This document shows positions 45,977 to 56,726 of a stretch of 64,000 nucleotides of DNA, piece after piece. Position numbers and translations under genes: made by a program. The DNA is from Actinomycetes bacterium (GTDB lineage Bacteria > Actinomycetota > Actinomycetes > Nanopelagicales > Nanopelagicaceae). The stretch is taken from NCBI GenBank assembly GCA_023252155.1, contig JAHEXJ010000003.1, positions 16,013 to 80,012 of the forward strand. Direction: 5' to 3'. The notes beneath the pieces are model-generated. The model made no database searches. It was not told the DNA's origin and was given only the letters and a program-made list of their open reading frames with translations. Position 1 is the stretch's first letter. The number at the start of each line of letters is the position of its first letter.

Positions 45977-47365
45977 CTATGCACCGTATTTAGCGGTGAG
46001 TGCTTCCAAGATTATCGGACCCAGAGAACTGACATCTCCTGCACCCAGAGTCAAAATGACATCTCCCGGTTTGGCCTCTTTCACAACCTCTGTGACAACG
46101 GCCAGGAAATTTGGTTCAAAAGTGCCCTTTGTCATGAGCGAAACAATTGATTGTCCACTTACTCCCGGGATTTGCTTCTCGCTCGAGCCATAAACTTCGA
46201 GAACCCAAGTGTGATCGGCGTGATCGAGAACAGAAGCAAACTCGGTTAGGAATGCGCGCGTTCTTGAATAACGATGTGGCTGAAACACCACTAATACTCG
46301 CCCGTCAGTTGCGAACCTTTTTGCTGCTTCCAGCGTGACATCTATTTCTGTCGGATGATGCCCGTAATCATCCAGAACTCTGATTCCGTGCACCTGACCT
46401 TTGAGTTCAAATCGTCGGCCAGTTCCGCGAAAGGTTGCTAGACCTGCAATCAATTGCGGTGCCGGAAGTCCCAGACAAAGTCCGGCCGCCAACGCTGCAG
46501 ATGCGTTAAGTAGATTGTGGTGCCCGGGGGTTTGGAGTTCGAGGTGTCCGATTGTCCGCGCCTTCCAAAGCACCCGTGCGCGGGAACCTGCTGGTGCCAA
46601 TTCAATCTCATCAATTCGCAAATCTGCATCCGGGTCAACCCCATAAGAAACGGTCTGACATCGCGTCACCGCATCACCCAATCCCTTTGAACCCTGATCG
46701 TCAGCACAGTAGACAAGGAATCCTTTTTGAGAAATGGTCTCGGAAAATTCTTCAAATGCTTGGAAAACGGATTCAAGGGTCGCAAAGTGATCGACATGAT
46801 CGAGTTCGATATTTGTGATAATCGCACCAAATGGATGATATTCAATGAACGAACCGTCAGATTCATCGGCTTCTGCTACGAAATATTCGCCGGTGCCTTT
46901 GTGTGCATTGGAACCCGAAGCTTTCAAAATGCCACCTATTGCAAAGGAAGGATCTTCCCCACAACTTTGAATCGCCACCGTAAGCATCGATGTCGTAGTG
47001 GTCTTCCCGTGGGTACCGGCCACTGCAATACTCTTGGAATCGGACATCAAAATGGCGAGGGCTTGAGCACGCGAGAGAGTTGGAATGCTCCTCTCTTTCG
47101 CCTCAACTAACTCGACATTTTCTGGATTTATGGCGCTTGAAAAGACCACGAAATCAGCGCCATCAATATTGGAAGCCCTGTGTCCGACCTTGGTGTCAAC
47201 GCCGATGGCTTTTAGAGCCGCGAGTACGGATGACTCTTTAATATCTGATCCGGAGACCTCAATACCTTCGGAGGCCATGATGCGCGCAAGTCCGCTCATG
47301 CCAGAACCGCCAACGCCGATGAAATGAACCCGTTTGCCGGCAATATCCTTCAATGTGGTTCTCAT
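45977..47365 (-). CDS. murC: UDP-N-acetylmuramate-L-alanine ligase
   Basis: Adds L-Ala to UDP-MurNAc, first step of the stem peptide. The 462 residues have the N-terminal VHFIGVGGSGMSGLARIM, the ATP site AVAGTHGKTTTTSML, EADESDGSF, LDHVDHF and the C-terminal LDDYGHHPTEIDVTLEA. Start overlaps the murG stop by four bases. It is the last mur gene of the cluster. Confidence 0.97.
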   Translation of the reverse strand: MRTTLKDIAGKRVHFIGVGGSGMSGLARIMASEGIEVSGSDIKESSVLAALKAIGVDTKVGHRASNIDGADFVVFSSAINPENVELVEAKERSIPTLSRAQALAILMSDSKSIAVAGTHGKTTTTSMLTVAIQSCGEDPSFAIGGILKASGSNAHKGTGEYFVAEADESDGSFIEYHPFGAIITNIELDHVDHFATLESVFQAFEEFSETISQKGFLVYCADDQGSKGLGDAVTRCQTVSYGVDPDADLRIDEIELAPAGSRARVLWKARTIGHLELQTPGHHNLLNASAALAAGLCLGLPAPQLIAGLATFRGTGRRFELKGQVHGIRVLDDYGHHPTEIDVTLEAAKRFATDGRVLVVFQPHRYSRTRAFLTEFASVLDHADHTWVLEVYGSSEKQIPGVSGQSIVSLMTKGTFEPNFLAVVTEVVKEAKPGDVILTLGAGDVSSLGPIILEALTAKYGA

Positions 47366-48456
47366 GCGCCCCCACCTTGAAGCGCAATCTCCATGAGTTC
47401 GATTATTCTCTCCTCGGATTCCATATCCTGACTCAAGCCACTCTCAGGGCAGCGGTTGCTCTGTTCAATCACGGTTTCGAAATTTTCCTCGAGCCACACG
47501 TTTGAAAACGCTTTCTGCGGAAGAACTATTGCTCGACCAGCCGATACGAGTTGGTCGGCATTTCGGGCTTGCTCACCGTTTCCAACGGGGAGCGGAATGA
47601 ATACTGCCATACGGCCAAGGGCGCCAAATTCAGCGCATGTTACTGCGCCGCTTCGCGCAAGAATTACGTCGGCTGCCAAATACGCCGTTGCCATATCCTC
47701 GATATAGGGAACTGCGCTGTAGCTATCTGAATTTTCAGGCAGTGAATTCTTTGCGCCGACTGAGTGAAGGATTTGTATCTTCTTCTCTCGGAAGAAGGGA
47801 AGCGCCTTCAGGATTTGTGTATTGATATATGTCGATCCCAGCGACCCTCCAAGGATAAGGAGCGTCGGATGATCCATGCTCCAACCGAGATCGGTCTTTG
47901 CGCGAAGGCGCGCCTTGTGCCAATCCAGAGATGCACTCTTGTAGGCCGCTCTGATTTCTGCACGCAGCGGCAAACCAGTGACACGCGCGTGAGAGAAGCG
48001 GGAGGACCCCACAGGCCTGGCAACGGCAACATATTTCGTTAGCAAAGCCCCCAAACGATTTGCCCAACCCGGCTTTGCATTGGCTTCGTGAACGATGAAG
48101 GGCACCTTTGCCATCCGCGCGGCGAGGTATGCAGAGGCCGATGCGTAACCACCAAATCCAATCAACAGATCAGTGCCGTCGATAATCTTCTTTGCCGAAA
48201 GTACAGCTTTGCCCAATCGAAAAGGCGCTTTCATCAACTCAAGGCTGAGCGATCGCGGCATGACAACTTTTTCAATATTGTGCAGTTCAAAGCCTGCAGC
48301 AGGCACTAACTTATTTTCAAGACCAGTCGGCGTTCCCAGAAAAATGCAGTGATCATTCGGGTGCCTGACTTTCCACGCACGTGCTACGGCCAGGGCCGGT
48401 TCTATATGGCCTGCGGTTCCGGCACCGACGAATACCACCGTTCGAGTCTCCATCAT
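47362..48456 (-). CDS. murG: UDP-GlcNAc transferase MurG (lipid II synthesis)
   Basis: Transfers GlcNAc onto lipid I at the inner membrane face. The 364 residues show the N-terminal VFVGAGTAGHIEPALAVA, where the first Gly of the usual GGGTGGH loop is an Ala neighbour variant, then LLILGGSLGSTYIN and RSGAVTCAEFGALG with the UDP-GlcNAc-binding Glu. ATG 48456 overlaps the ftsW stop by four bases; the frame opens at 48648 but the extra 64 residues are not family-like. Normal length. Confidence 0.96.
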   Translation of the reverse strand: MMETRTVVFVGAGTAGHIEPALAVARAWKVRHPNDHCIFLGTPTGLENKLVPAAGFELHNIEKVVMPRSLSLELMKAPFRLGKAVLSAKKIIDGTDLLIGFGGYASASAYLAARMAKVPFIVHEANAKPGWANRLGALLTKYVAVARPVGSSRFSHARVTGLPLRAEIRAAYKSASLDWHKARLRAKTDLGWSMDHPTLLILGGSLGSTYINTQILKALPFFREKKIQILHSVGAKNSLPENSDSYSAVPYIEDMATAYLAADVILARSGAVTCAEFGALGRMAVFIPLPVGNGEQARNADQLVSAGRAIVLPQKAFSNVWLEENFETVIEQSNRCPESGLSQDMESEERIIELMEIALQGGGA

Positions 48457-49607
48457 GATCGCCTGGCCTGTTTGGACGAAATCAGCTTCGGGTCTCGGAG
48501 AGCAGCCCCTGCCACAAATCCCAATGCCAGAAAGGTGGAGATAAGTGATGATCCTCCATAGGAAAGTAATGGGAGGGTAATACCTACGACAGGAAAGACA
48601 CTCGTTGCCGATCCAACATTTAGGACCACTTGAACGGCAATCCAACATCCAATACCAGCGCAGGTATATCTGATCATCGGATCCGAGGCGCGCATAGCAA
48701 TTCGAAATATTGCGAATATGAGAAGAGCAAAGAGAATCAAGACTGCAAGAGTTCCGACAAGTCCAAGTTCTTCTCCGACTACGGAAAAGATGAAGTCAGT
48801 GTGGGCTTCGGCAAGGTTGCCCCATTTTTGCCTGCTCGCTCCAAGCCCCACACCAAAGAGTCCCCCGCTGGCCAACCCCATGATGCTATGCGCAGGCTGC
48901 CATCCAGACAATTTGTAGTACTCGGGCGAAAAAGGGTGAAGCACGGCAAGAAATCGGCGCATGCGATACGGCACAGTGACAACCAAGGCCCCGATCAAGG
49001 AGAGACCAATTACAGTTGTAAACCCAATCCATCGCATCCGAGTTCCCGAAACAAAAAGGAGACCGACTAAAACCGCCGCGATAATTGTTGTGTCTCCGAG
49101 ATCGCCGCCTGCCATGACCAACGCCATAATTACGGCAAAAGCCGGCACAAGTACCACGATCACATTTGATTGAACACTTTTGGCTTCCTCGTGTCTGGCC
49201 AACATGGTGCCAGCCCACAAAATCATAAAGAACTTTACGAATTCACTTGGCTGAAAGACAACGGGTCCAAACGCAATCCAATTGGTATTCCCATTTACTC
49301 TGTTACCTAAGCCAGGGATTTGAAGAAGTAAAAGAAGAAACACTGAGCCAATAAGTGCAAATCGAGCTATCCATTTCCAGGAGGAGATTGAGAGACGTGA
49401 GGCTAAGAATCCGATAGGAAGGGCGATGAGTAAGAAAATTAGTTGGCGAATTGCGATGGCGAATGACGATCCGTTTGTCTCTAGTGAGTGAATCGAAGAG
49501 GCCGAAAGCACCATAATTAGACCTAGGCCCGTTAAGGCGCCCGTGCACACGAGTAATAAGTAATAGGAGCTAATTGGTTGGGCGAGAAAACCTCTTGACT
49601 CTTTCAC
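48453..49607 (-). CDS. ftsW: peptidoglycan polymerase FtsW
   Basis: SEDS-family glycosyltransferase that polymerises lipid II during septation with FtsI. The 384 residues form ten hydrophobic helices. Family marks are IMVLSASS, the segment FGPVVFQPSEFVKFFMIL, the catalytic Asp region GGDLGDTTII, HTDFIFSVVGEELGLVG and the tail GITLPLLSYGGSSLIS. GTG 49607 overlaps the murD stop as GTGA; the frame opens at 49688 with a non-family extension. It lies between murD and murG, which identifies it as FtsW and not RodA. Confidence 0.96.
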   Translation of the reverse strand: MKESRGFLAQPISSYYLLLVCTGALTGLGLIMVLSASSIHSLETNGSSFAIAIRQLIFLLIALPIGFLASRLSISSWKWIARFALIGSVFLLLLLQIPGLGNRVNGNTNWIAFGPVVFQPSEFVKFFMILWAGTMLARHEEAKSVQSNVIVVLVPAFAVIMALVMAGGDLGDTTIIAAVLVGLLFVSGTRMRWIGFTTVIGLSLIGALVVTVPYRMRRFLAVLHPFSPEYYKLSGWQPAHSIMGLASGGLFGVGLGASRQKWGNLAEAHTDFIFSVVGEELGLVGTLAVLILFALLIFAIFRIAMRASDPMIRYTCAGIGCWIAVQVVLNVGSATSVFPVVGITLPLLSYGGSSLISTFLALGFVAGAALRDPKLISSKQARRS

Positions 49608-50980
49608 GTAAGCACGAATTTCTGGACAGCGGCTGCAAATTGATCGCCCCGGTCTGCGTAAGAAATAAACTGGTCCATCGATGCGCATGCTGGTGCCATG
49701 AGAACTGTGTCGCCACTTTGTACTAATACGGAGGCAGTCAACACAACCTTCTCCATTAATGAGTTCTCATCATCTTCAGAAACATCAATCCTGATTATTT
49801 CCACGTGCGGGGCTAGTTCTTCGAGTTCTTTTGCTATGAGTTCGCGATCTTTCCCTATGAGCAGTGCAACTCTGATGTGCTCCCCCATTTTTGCGACGAG
49901 TTCATGCATAGAAGCGCCTTTTGCCAAGCCCCCCGCTATCCAGACAACGGAATGCGCTGAATTCAACGAAGCAGCAGCTGCGTGAGGATTGGTGGCTTTC
50001 GAATCGTTCACCCACCGAACGCCGTTCTTTTCTCCAACCAATTCAATTCTGTGGCGGCCAGGACGGAATTCTTGAATGGCCATTCGAATTGATGAATGGG
50101 CAATCCCGACACTCCTAGCCAGCCCCGCGGCGGCCAAGGCATTGGAAACATTATGCGGCGAAGTCGGTATCACATCCGCCAGTTCGGCTATCACTTCTGC
50201 TTCACTGGTATCAGCAACAAATGCACGATCAACCAACAGTTCCTCCACGACGCCGAGTTCTCCGGGGAGAGGAGAACCAAGAGAATAGAAAACTTTCTTG
50301 CCCTCCCATGATGACGTATTTTCTACAACGGCCGGATCCTCCGAGTTCAAGATTGCTATTTGTGCTCGATTGAGAATGCGAAGTTTCGCAAGAGCGTAGT
50401 TTTGGAAGCCACCGTGCCAGTCAGTGTGATCATCCGCAATGTTAAGGATGGCGGCGGCGCTGAATTCGGGTTGATCACTCCAATGCAATTGGAAAGAAGA
50501 TAATTCGAGCACGAGATATTCATATTGCACATCGCCTACAACTGCTCCGATTACAGTTTCGCCCACATTCCCACAAGCAAAAGCCGTTCTTCCCGCGGCG
50601 CGCAACATCGCCGACGTCATTTCAACGGTGGTTGTCTTCCCATTAGTGCCAGTTATCGCGAGCCACTTCTGGCCTGGATTTATTTCCGTCTTTAGAAACC
50701 AAGCAAGATCCACTTCGCTAAGGAAGCGGATGCCCCGCTCGCGAAGACCCTCCAATATCGGGTGATTTGGCCGCCAACCTGGAGAAACTATTGCAAGATG
50801 CCAGTCCCCTGATTGAACCTGCTCCGCTGAAATGAAACGTGCATCGGCGAACAAAGATGAATCCTCGTCAAAGATCGAGATTTCACTTCCAAGGCGCTCG
50901 AGGACATCCGCCACTGACGTCCCCGTTACCCCACCCCCGACGATCAGTACCTTTGCAAGTACCAAATCGGCAAGTTTCAT
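49604..50980 (-). CDS. murD: UDP-N-acetylmuramoyl-L-alanine-D-glutamate ligase
   Basis: Adds D-Glu to the stem peptide precursor. The 458 residues have the N-terminal nucleotide-binding loop VLIVGGGVTGTSVADVLE, the ATP site AITGTNGKTTTVEM, NIADDHTDWHGG and the C-terminal WVNDSKATNPHAAAASL. ATG 50980 begins 2 bases after the mraY stop; an ATG six codons earlier lies inside mraY and is less likely. Complete. Confidence 0.96.
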   Translation of the reverse strand: MKLADLVLAKVLIVGGGVTGTSVADVLERLGSEISIFDEDSSLFADARFISAEQVQSGDWHLAIVSPGWRPNHPILEGLRERGIRFLSEVDLAWFLKTEINPGQKWLAITGTNGKTTTVEMTSAMLRAAGRTAFACGNVGETVIGAVVGDVQYEYLVLELSSFQLHWSDQPEFSAAAILNIADDHTDWHGGFQNYALAKLRILNRAQIAILNSEDPAVVENTSSWEGKKVFYSLGSPLPGELGVVEELLVDRAFVADTSEAEVIAELADVIPTSPHNVSNALAAAGLARSVGIAHSSIRMAIQEFRPGRHRIELVGEKNGVRWVNDSKATNPHAAAASLNSAHSVVWIAGGLAKGASMHELVAKMGEHIRVALLIGKDRELIAKELEELAPHVEIIRIDVSEDDENSLMEKVVLTASVLVQSGDTVLMAPACASMDQFISYADRGDQFAAAVQKFVLT

Positions 50981-50982
50981 CT

Positions 50983-52041
50983 CTATTTCACAACCCATTG
51001 CGCGTAAAACAATCCAAGGCCTAGGGCCACACCGATTCCGGCGATTATCCAGAATCGAAGGAGGATCGTTACCTCACCCCAACCGCTTAGCTCGAAGTGA
51101 TGATGCAACGGAGCCATCTTGAAAATACGCTTTCCCTTAGTCGCCTTGAAGTAGACCATCTGAATTATCACTGACATAGTAATGATTACGAACAAGCCAC
51201 CGAGTGGGACAAGGAGGAGTTGAATTCGAAGAGTCGCAGCAAGTCCCGCCAAAGCTCCACCTAGAGCTAATGAACCCGTGTCGCCCATAAATATCTTCGC
51301 CGGTGAAGCGTTCCACCAGAGAAATCCTGCAAGAGATCCACCGAGTGCGGCGGCTAGAACTGCCAGGTCGAGTGGGTCTCTTACTTGATAACAGTTATAT
51401 CCGGTAGCTACCGAGCATCCCTCTCGCAATTCCCAAACTCCTATCAGGACGAAGGCCAAGAAGGTCATAACTGAAGCGCCTGTTGCAAGTCCATCCAACC
51501 CGTCGGTGAGGTTCACGCCATTACTCGTTGCCGTCACCAAAAAGATTATCCAGATGACAACGAGAACCGGACCCAACTTCAATGAAGTGTCCCTGACCGT
51601 CGATAAATAAAGCGATATCGGCGTGAGACCTTCCTTGTTAGCGAAATGAATTCCGAGTGCTCCGAAAATAGCTGCGGAGGCTGTTTGACCAAAAATCTTC
51701 TGTCTACTGGTCAGACCTAGCGATTTCTGACGTGAGACTTTGAGCCAATCGTCAATGAAACCTAAGCAACCCAGGGAAATAATCAAACCAATTACTAAAA
51801 GCGCGGAAATACTCAGCGGGACTCGGGAAATAGCATGGCTCGCAAGGTAGCCAAGCAAGGATGCAAGAATAATAATTATTCCACCCATGGTTGGGGTTCC
51901 GCGCTTCGTGTGATGACTGCTGGGACCGTCATCGCGAATAATCTGACCGTAGCCACGGCGAGCAAGAATGCGAATGAGAACCGGGGTACCAAACAAACTG
52001 ATGACAAGAGCAAAAGCACCCGAGATCAAGATTTCTCTCAT
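50983..52041 (-). CDS. mraY: phospho-N-acetylmuramoyl-pentapeptide transferase
   Basis: Makes lipid I by joining UDP-MurNAc-pentapeptide to undecaprenyl phosphate. The 352 residues form about ten helices. Signatures are [19 protein letters not shown], the catalytic [26 protein letters not shown] and [15 protein letters not shown] 52041 overlaps murF by four bases; the frame opens at 52068. Normal length. Confidence 0.97.
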   Translation of the reverse strand: MREILISGAFALVISLFGTPVLIRILARRGYGQIIRDDGPSSHHTKRGTPTMGGIIIILASLLGYLASHAISRVPLSISALLVIGLIISLGCLGFIDDWLKVSRQKSLGLTSRQKIFGQTASAAIFGALGIHFANKEGLTPISLYLSTVRDTSLKLGPVLVVIWIIFLVTATSNGVNLTDGLDGLATGASVMTFLAFVLIGVWELREGCSVATGYNCYQVRDPLDLAVLAAALGGSLAGFLWWNASPAKIFMGDTGSLALGGALAGLAATLRIQLLLVPLGGLFVIITMSVIIQMVYFKATKGKRIFKMAPLHHHFELSGWGEVTILLRFWIIAGIGVALGLGLFYAQWVVK

Positions 52042-53423
52042 TCGTCTCCCCCCACTCTCTTTTCCCAACGTTCTATCAAAGCTGTCACCAATTCTTCCAG
52101 TTTTTCTGCGCGAGATGCCTTAACTAAGACCACATCCCCGGGTGAAAAGTAATTGGAGATTTCTAGTGCGTCCTCCTTGGAATTGCAAAAATGGACTTCA
52201 GTGGCACCATCCTTGGGAAGATCTTCAGCGTATTCAGGCGAACCAATGCAGACCAAGTTATCTATTCCAAGTGAATGGGCCAGCAGTCCGATCTTGGCAT
52301 GTTCCTCGGTAAGTGATTCACCCAATTCATGCATTCGGCCCAGAAAGGCCCAGGATTGCCCTCCTCGCTCTTGAGCGAAGAATGACAACGTTCGAAGGGC
52401 GGCGGAAGTTGAATCTGGATTCGCGTTATAAGCATCGTTAATGACAAGCAAATCTGAAACTTCCGACAACTCCATGCGCCATTTACTTTGCAGTTCTGCC
52501 GTCGAAAGTCCGCCAGCAATGACATCAAGAGGAATATTCAAGGCCGTGCACACAGCAGCAGCAGCAAGCGCGTTAGGAATCTGGTGCGCACCGACAAGTC
52601 TTAGTGCAACCGCCGCTCTCCCCTGTGGTGTCACAAGGTCAAAGTGCGCCCGCCCTTCCCTAATATCTATATCCGTTGCTCGTACGTGAGCCTCGTGTGT
52701 CTGCCCAAAAGTGAGAACTGGAACCCTTAGACCCTCCGCCATCTTCGGCGTAAATTCGTCGTACCGTCCCAGAATCGCAATACCGTCATCAGCCAGATTG
52801 CGAACTAATTCCGACTTGGTTTCAGCGATGGCCTGCAACGAGCCAAATTCACCGACATGAGCGCTTCCAACCTCAAGCACTACTCCGATATTCGGCTCGG
52901 CAATCTTGCATAGAGATTGGATATCGCCGACATGGCGAGCGCCCATCTCTAAAATGCAATACTGGGTGGATCGGGTACACCGCAATAGCGTCAATGGTGC
53001 GCCAAGTTCATTGTTGAAAGACGCGTGGGTGGCAACAGTCTCGTCATGAAGGCGAAGAATCCACGCTAATAGATCTTTGGTAGTCGTTTTACCTTGGGAT
53101 CCGGTGATCCCAATGACTTTCAAATTTGTTAATTGCACTCGAACGTGGTGAGCGAGCTTGCCCAATGCCTCAAGAACATCTGGAACGACAATGCACGGAA
53201 GTTCAAGTTTGCGACTCGCGAGAACGAGTGCGGCACCTTGGTCGATCGCCGATTGAGCAAAATCATGACCATCACGGAAATCGCCTTTGAGGGCCAGAAA
53301 TATCGAACCATACATTGCTTCTCGTGAGTCAAAAACTGGCTCTCGCGTAATAAGGATGTCGTCGTCGGCGAACAGTTGGCCATCAACTATTTCCGATACT
53401 TGCCTTGAAGTTAGTGTGATCAT
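52038..53423 (-). CDS. murF: UDP-MurNAc-tripeptide-D-alanyl-D-alanine ligase
   Basis: Adds the D-Ala-D-Ala dipeptide. The 461 residues include [17 protein letters not shown], the ATP site [25 protein letters not shown] and [15 protein letters not shown]. It overlaps murE and mraY by four bases each. Complete; no D-Ala-D-Ala ligase gene (ddl) lies in this window. Confidence 0.97.
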   Translation of the reverse strand: MITLTSRQVSEIVDGQLFADDDILITREPVFDSREAMYGSIFLALKGDFRDGHDFAQSAIDQGAALVLASRKLELPCIVVPDVLEALGKLAHHVRVQLTNLKVIGITGSQGKTTTKDLLAWILRLHDETVATHASFNNELGAPLTLLRCTRSTQYCILEMGARHVGDIQSLCKIAEPNIGVVLEVGSAHVGEFGSLQAIAETKSELVRNLADDGIAILGRYDEFTPKMAEGLRVPVLTFGQTHEAHVRATDIDIREGRAHFDLVTPQGRAAVALRLVGAHQIPNALAAAAVCTALNIPLDVIAGGLSTAELQSKWRMELSEVSDLLVINDAYNANPDSTSAALRTLSFFAQERGGQSWAFLGRMHELGESLTEEHAKIGLLAHSLGIDNLVCIGSPEYAEDLPKDGATEVHFCNSKEDALEISNYFSPGDVVLVKASRAEKLEELVTALIERWEKRVGGDE

Positions 53424-54916
53424 CTCCGACCCTCGATGGCCTGCGCTAAGACCAAGCGATCATCAAAGGGCGTAATAACTCCTGCAATTTCTTGTCCCGT
53501 TTCGTGTCCTTTGCCGAGGACTACAACCAGATCTCCCGTCTGCGCCTGCGCTACCGCATACTCAATTGCACTTTTGCGGTCGGCAATGACGCTGTCAGGT
53601 GAGACGAGTGACATGCCCAACGTCATCTGATCCAAGATTCTCAATGGATCTTCCGATCTTGGATTGTCACTAGTGAATACGGCGACATCACTTCCCTTAG
53701 CGAGCGCTTCGCCCATCAATGGGCGCTTGGAAGAATCTCGATCTCCGCCACAACCCAGCACGGCGATCACTTTTCCGGCCGTCATCCCTCGACAGGTCTC
53801 AAGCACACTGGCTACCGCATCTGGAGAGTGCGCATAGTCAACAAATGCTGCGAAATCCTGGCCGACAGCTATCGCTTCGAGACGACCTTGAGCTGGCGAA
53901 AGCAGGGGCAAAATTGCGGCGATTTCCACGGGATCAATTCCACTTTGAACAGCCAGAGCCACTGCCATCAATGCATTGTCCAAGTTGTAATCGCCATGTA
54001 GCGGCAACAAACCTTCTATAAGAATTCCGCCGGGACCACGCATTGCCACATCATTTCCCGACGAATGTGAAAAGACGCGCTCGTATCTCCAGTCTGCATT
54101 TGCCTTTGCCCTTGAGAGCGTACGGATAGGAATATCCACGCTCTTGGCAAGAAGGGCGCCATGAGCATCGTCAATATTAATTACAGCAAGGTCGGCATAC
54201 TCAAATGAAAATAATTCGGCCTTCACCTTGAAGTACTCATCCATTGTATTGTGAAAGTCGAGGTGATCTTGGCTCAAATTAGTAAAGGCAACGACATCGA
54301 AGTGTGCTCCACGTATGCGATCCAGAGATATTGCATGACTCGAGACTTCCATCGCGAGATTGCGGATATGGCGCTCTCGCATCGTTGCGACTAGTGCTTG
54401 AAGATCAGAACTTTCAGGTGTTGTCCTCTGGCTCTTAAGCAACTCGGTACCGATCCGCGTTTCCACTGTGCCAATGAGGCCGCTTTCTCGCCCGGCAAAC
54501 ATCCAAATCTGGTAAAGCAGCGTCGTCGTCGTCGTCTTGCCGTTGGTTCCGGTGATTCCGACGCTGAACATGTCGCGCATCGGTTCTCCGTAGAACCAGG
54601 CAGACAGGACGCCAGCAGTTCTTCGAGGATTCTCAACTACGACAACGGGCAATTTTGGGGCAACTTCTTGAATGATCTGCATCCCTGCTAAATCCGTTAA
54701 TACTGCTTGTGCTCCACGTTCATAAGCTTGAGCTGCGAACTTCGCCCCGTGCGTCTTTGCGCCAGGAAATGCAAGAAAGATGTCACCATTCTCGACCTCG
54801 GAGCTTGCGTGCGTCACCCCGGAAATCATTGCATCGACCGACGGCCTCTCGACATCGAGAAGATCGGCAATGGAACTTAAGGTTCGCTTGTGATCTAAAA
54901 GTGGTCTTTCCATCAA
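53420..54916 (-). CDS. murE: UDP-MurNAc-tripeptide ligase, meso-diaminopimelate type
   Basis: Adds the third stem-peptide residue. The 498 residues show DSRxV-type region ISGVTHASSEVENGDIFLA, the ATP site GITGTNGKTTTTTL, EVSSHAISLDR and the residue-selecting motif TSDNPRSEDP. DNPR is the form found in ligases that add meso-diaminopimelate, while lysine-adding enzymes differ here. The start ATG overlaps the ftsI stop by four bases. This predicts a DAP-type peptidoglycan. Confidence 0.97.
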   Translation of the reverse strand: MMERPLLDHKRTLSSIADLLDVERPSVDAMISGVTHASSEVENGDIFLAFPGAKTHGAKFAAQAYERGAQAVLTDLAGMQIIQEVAPKLPVVVVENPRRTAGVLSAWFYGEPMRDMFSVGITGTNGKTTTTTLLYQIWMFAGRESGLIGTVETRIGTELLKSQRTTPESSDLQALVATMRERHIRNLAMEVSSHAISLDRIRGAHFDVVAFTNLSQDHLDFHNTMDEYFKVKAELFSFEYADLAVINIDDAHGALLAKSVDIPIRTLSRAKANADWRYERVFSHSSGNDVAMRGPGGILIEGLLPLHGDYNLDNALMAVALAVQSGIDPVEIAAILPLLSPAQGRLEAIAVGQDFAAFVDYAHSPDAVASVLETCRGMTAGKVIAVLGCGGDRDSSKRPLMGEALAKGSDVAVFTSDNPRSEDPLRILDQMTLGMSLVSPDSVIADRKSAIEYAVAQAQTGDLVVVLGKGHETGQEIAGVITPFDDRLVLAQAIEGRR

Positions 54917-56724
54917 TGTTTTCCCTTAACTGGTGCCGCAACGCTCAACGTCTTTGCAACTTGGGATCCATTGAGAGGATAAGGGGTAACTTGAGTACTT
55001 GTTGGCGGGATATGTCGGGATTGAAGCACGAAGGACATGACTTTTTTGAATACTGGACCTCCAAGCGTTCCACCCCAGTGAATTCCCTGAGGACCCTGGA
55101 TTGTCACGCTGATGACGTAACGTGGCTTGTCAGCAGGCGCAAAGCCAATGAACGAAGCGGTATATCCACGGTAACAATGACATTTCTCATCTACCCTCTG
55201 AGCCGTACCAGTCTTGCCTGCAACTCGGTATCCAGGTATCGCGGCTTCTGGAGCCGTACCATTTGCAGAAACAACACTCTCCATCATCAGCCGCAATTCA
55301 CTTGCCGTTGCAGGACTGACGACCCTTACTTGATCTCGGCTCGCGGAAGCCGTGAAGTGCCCGCTGGCATCACTTGTACCAGCGACCACTGTTGGTGAAA
55401 CTCGAATGCCATCGTTGGCGATTGTTGCGAAAATACTCGTGGCCTGCATCGCGGTTACAGAATACCCCTGGCCAAAAGCCACCGTAGGTGCCGTTGTTCC
55501 ACTCCAACTAGCCACATTAGGTAGAACGCCTTGCGACTCACCTGGTAGACCCGAACCCGTATCGGTGCCCACGCCAAATTTTCTTAGATAGCTGTAAAGA
55601 ACGTCGTTACTCAGTTTTTCTCCAACCTTGATTGCACCAACATTACTGGAAATTGCAAGTATTCCCGTTGGGGTTAACTGCTCAGTTGCGTGCTTATCAT
55701 GGTCATGAAATACCATGTTGGACACCTTAAAGCTATCCGGCACCGTGAAGAGTGTTGTCGGTGTGATTTTTGCTTCTTCGAGGGCAGCGGCCATGGTCAT
55801 GACTTTTCCAGTTGAGCCTGGTTCGTAAACATCTTGCACTGAAGGGTTTCGCATCAGAGCGAGAGAAACTTTCTTGGTGTTGTTCGGATCAAATGTTGGC
55901 GCAGTGGCATGGGCCAAAATTTGACCCGTCTTCGGATCCATAACGATCACTGTCCCACTGATGGCATGGGCGGATTTGACTGCATCGGTGATTGCTTGCG
56001 ATGCGATCCACTGCACATCTCGATCGATCGTCAAGCGCACTGTTGTCCCTGACTTTGCAGCCACTAATTCTTGTTGCGAACCTGGAATTTCCGCGCCATA
56101 ACCGTTTGCGTAACTGTATTTACCTTCGACTCCCGTAAGCAAGGAATTCATACTCGATTCCAACCCTGTGGCCCCGACTCCAGCCTGATTCACGAAACCA
56201 ATGAGCGAGCCGATCAATTCCCCCGATGGATAATCACGCGTGTAATCGCGCTCTGCATAGAAACCGAAGATCCTCTTTGTCGAAGCCTCTTTAGCGCTTA
56301 GGCCCTGGTTGTAACTGGCAAAGGCATTCTTGAGAGAAATCCACGTCGCTGGTGTCACATTTCGAGCAACAAGGCTCCACCGTCGCTTACCGGTAACGGT
56401 CTTGGCGACATCATTGACAGACATCGAAAGTACAGGTGCAGCAATTTCAGCAAATTTATTCGGATCCGAAATCAGAGTTTGATCGACAACCACGTTAACT
56501 GCCGAAACACTCCTGGCAAATTCCACGCCGTTAATGTCAGTGATGGAACCCCTTGGCGCGGGCATGATCGAAATCGTTGACATTTCATTTGCCGCGCGAG
56601 CTGCGTAAGTGTGAGCCTGCACTGCCTGAATATCAACCAGTCGGATAGAAAGCAAGCTCAGAATCAGGATTATCGAAAAAAGCAGAACGCGTATTCGAGA
56701 GCGGGACAACGAAAAATCTGCCAT
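54913..56724 (-). CDS. ftsI: septal penicillin-binding protein FtsI (PBP3, class B)
   Basis: Transpeptidase that crosslinks septal peptidoglycan with FtsW. The 603 residues have one N-terminal helix (about 8-28), a dimerisation domain with EFARSVSAVNV, and the transpeptidase domain. The active site is STGK in YEPGSTGKVMTMA (Ser near 298), then SSN in AISSNVGAIKV and KTG in YRVAGKTGTAQRV (near 503). No PASTA domains follow. It starts 2 bases after the FtsL-like gene. Confidence 0.96.
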   Translation of the reverse strand: MADFSLSRSRIRVLLFSIILILSLLSIRLVDIQAVQAHTYAARAANEMSTISIMPAPRGSITDINGVEFARSVSAVNVVVDQTLISDPNKFAEIAAPVLSMSVNDVAKTVTGKRRWSLVARNVTPATWISLKNAFASYNQGLSAKEASTKRIFGFYAERDYTRDYPSGELIGSLIGFVNQAGVGATGLESSMNSLLTGVEGKYSYANGYGAEIPGSQQELVAAKSGTTVRLTIDRDVQWIASQAITDAVKSAHAISGTVIVMDPKTGQILAHATAPTFDPNNTKKVSLALMRNPSVQDVYEPGSTGKVMTMAAALEEAKITPTTLFTVPDSFKVSNMVFHDHDKHATEQLTPTGILAISSNVGAIKVGEKLSNDVLYSYLRKFGVGTDTGSGLPGESQGVLPNVASWSGTTAPTVAFGQGYSVTAMQATSIFATIANDGIRVSPTVVAGTSDASGHFTASASRDQVRVVSPATASELRLMMESVVSANGTAPEAAIPGYRVAGKTGTAQRVDEKCHCYRGYTASFIGFAPADKPRYVISVTIQGPQGIHWGGTLGGPVFKKVMSFVLQSRHIPPTSTQVTPYPLNGSQVAKTLSVAAPVKGKH

Positions 56725-56726
56725 GT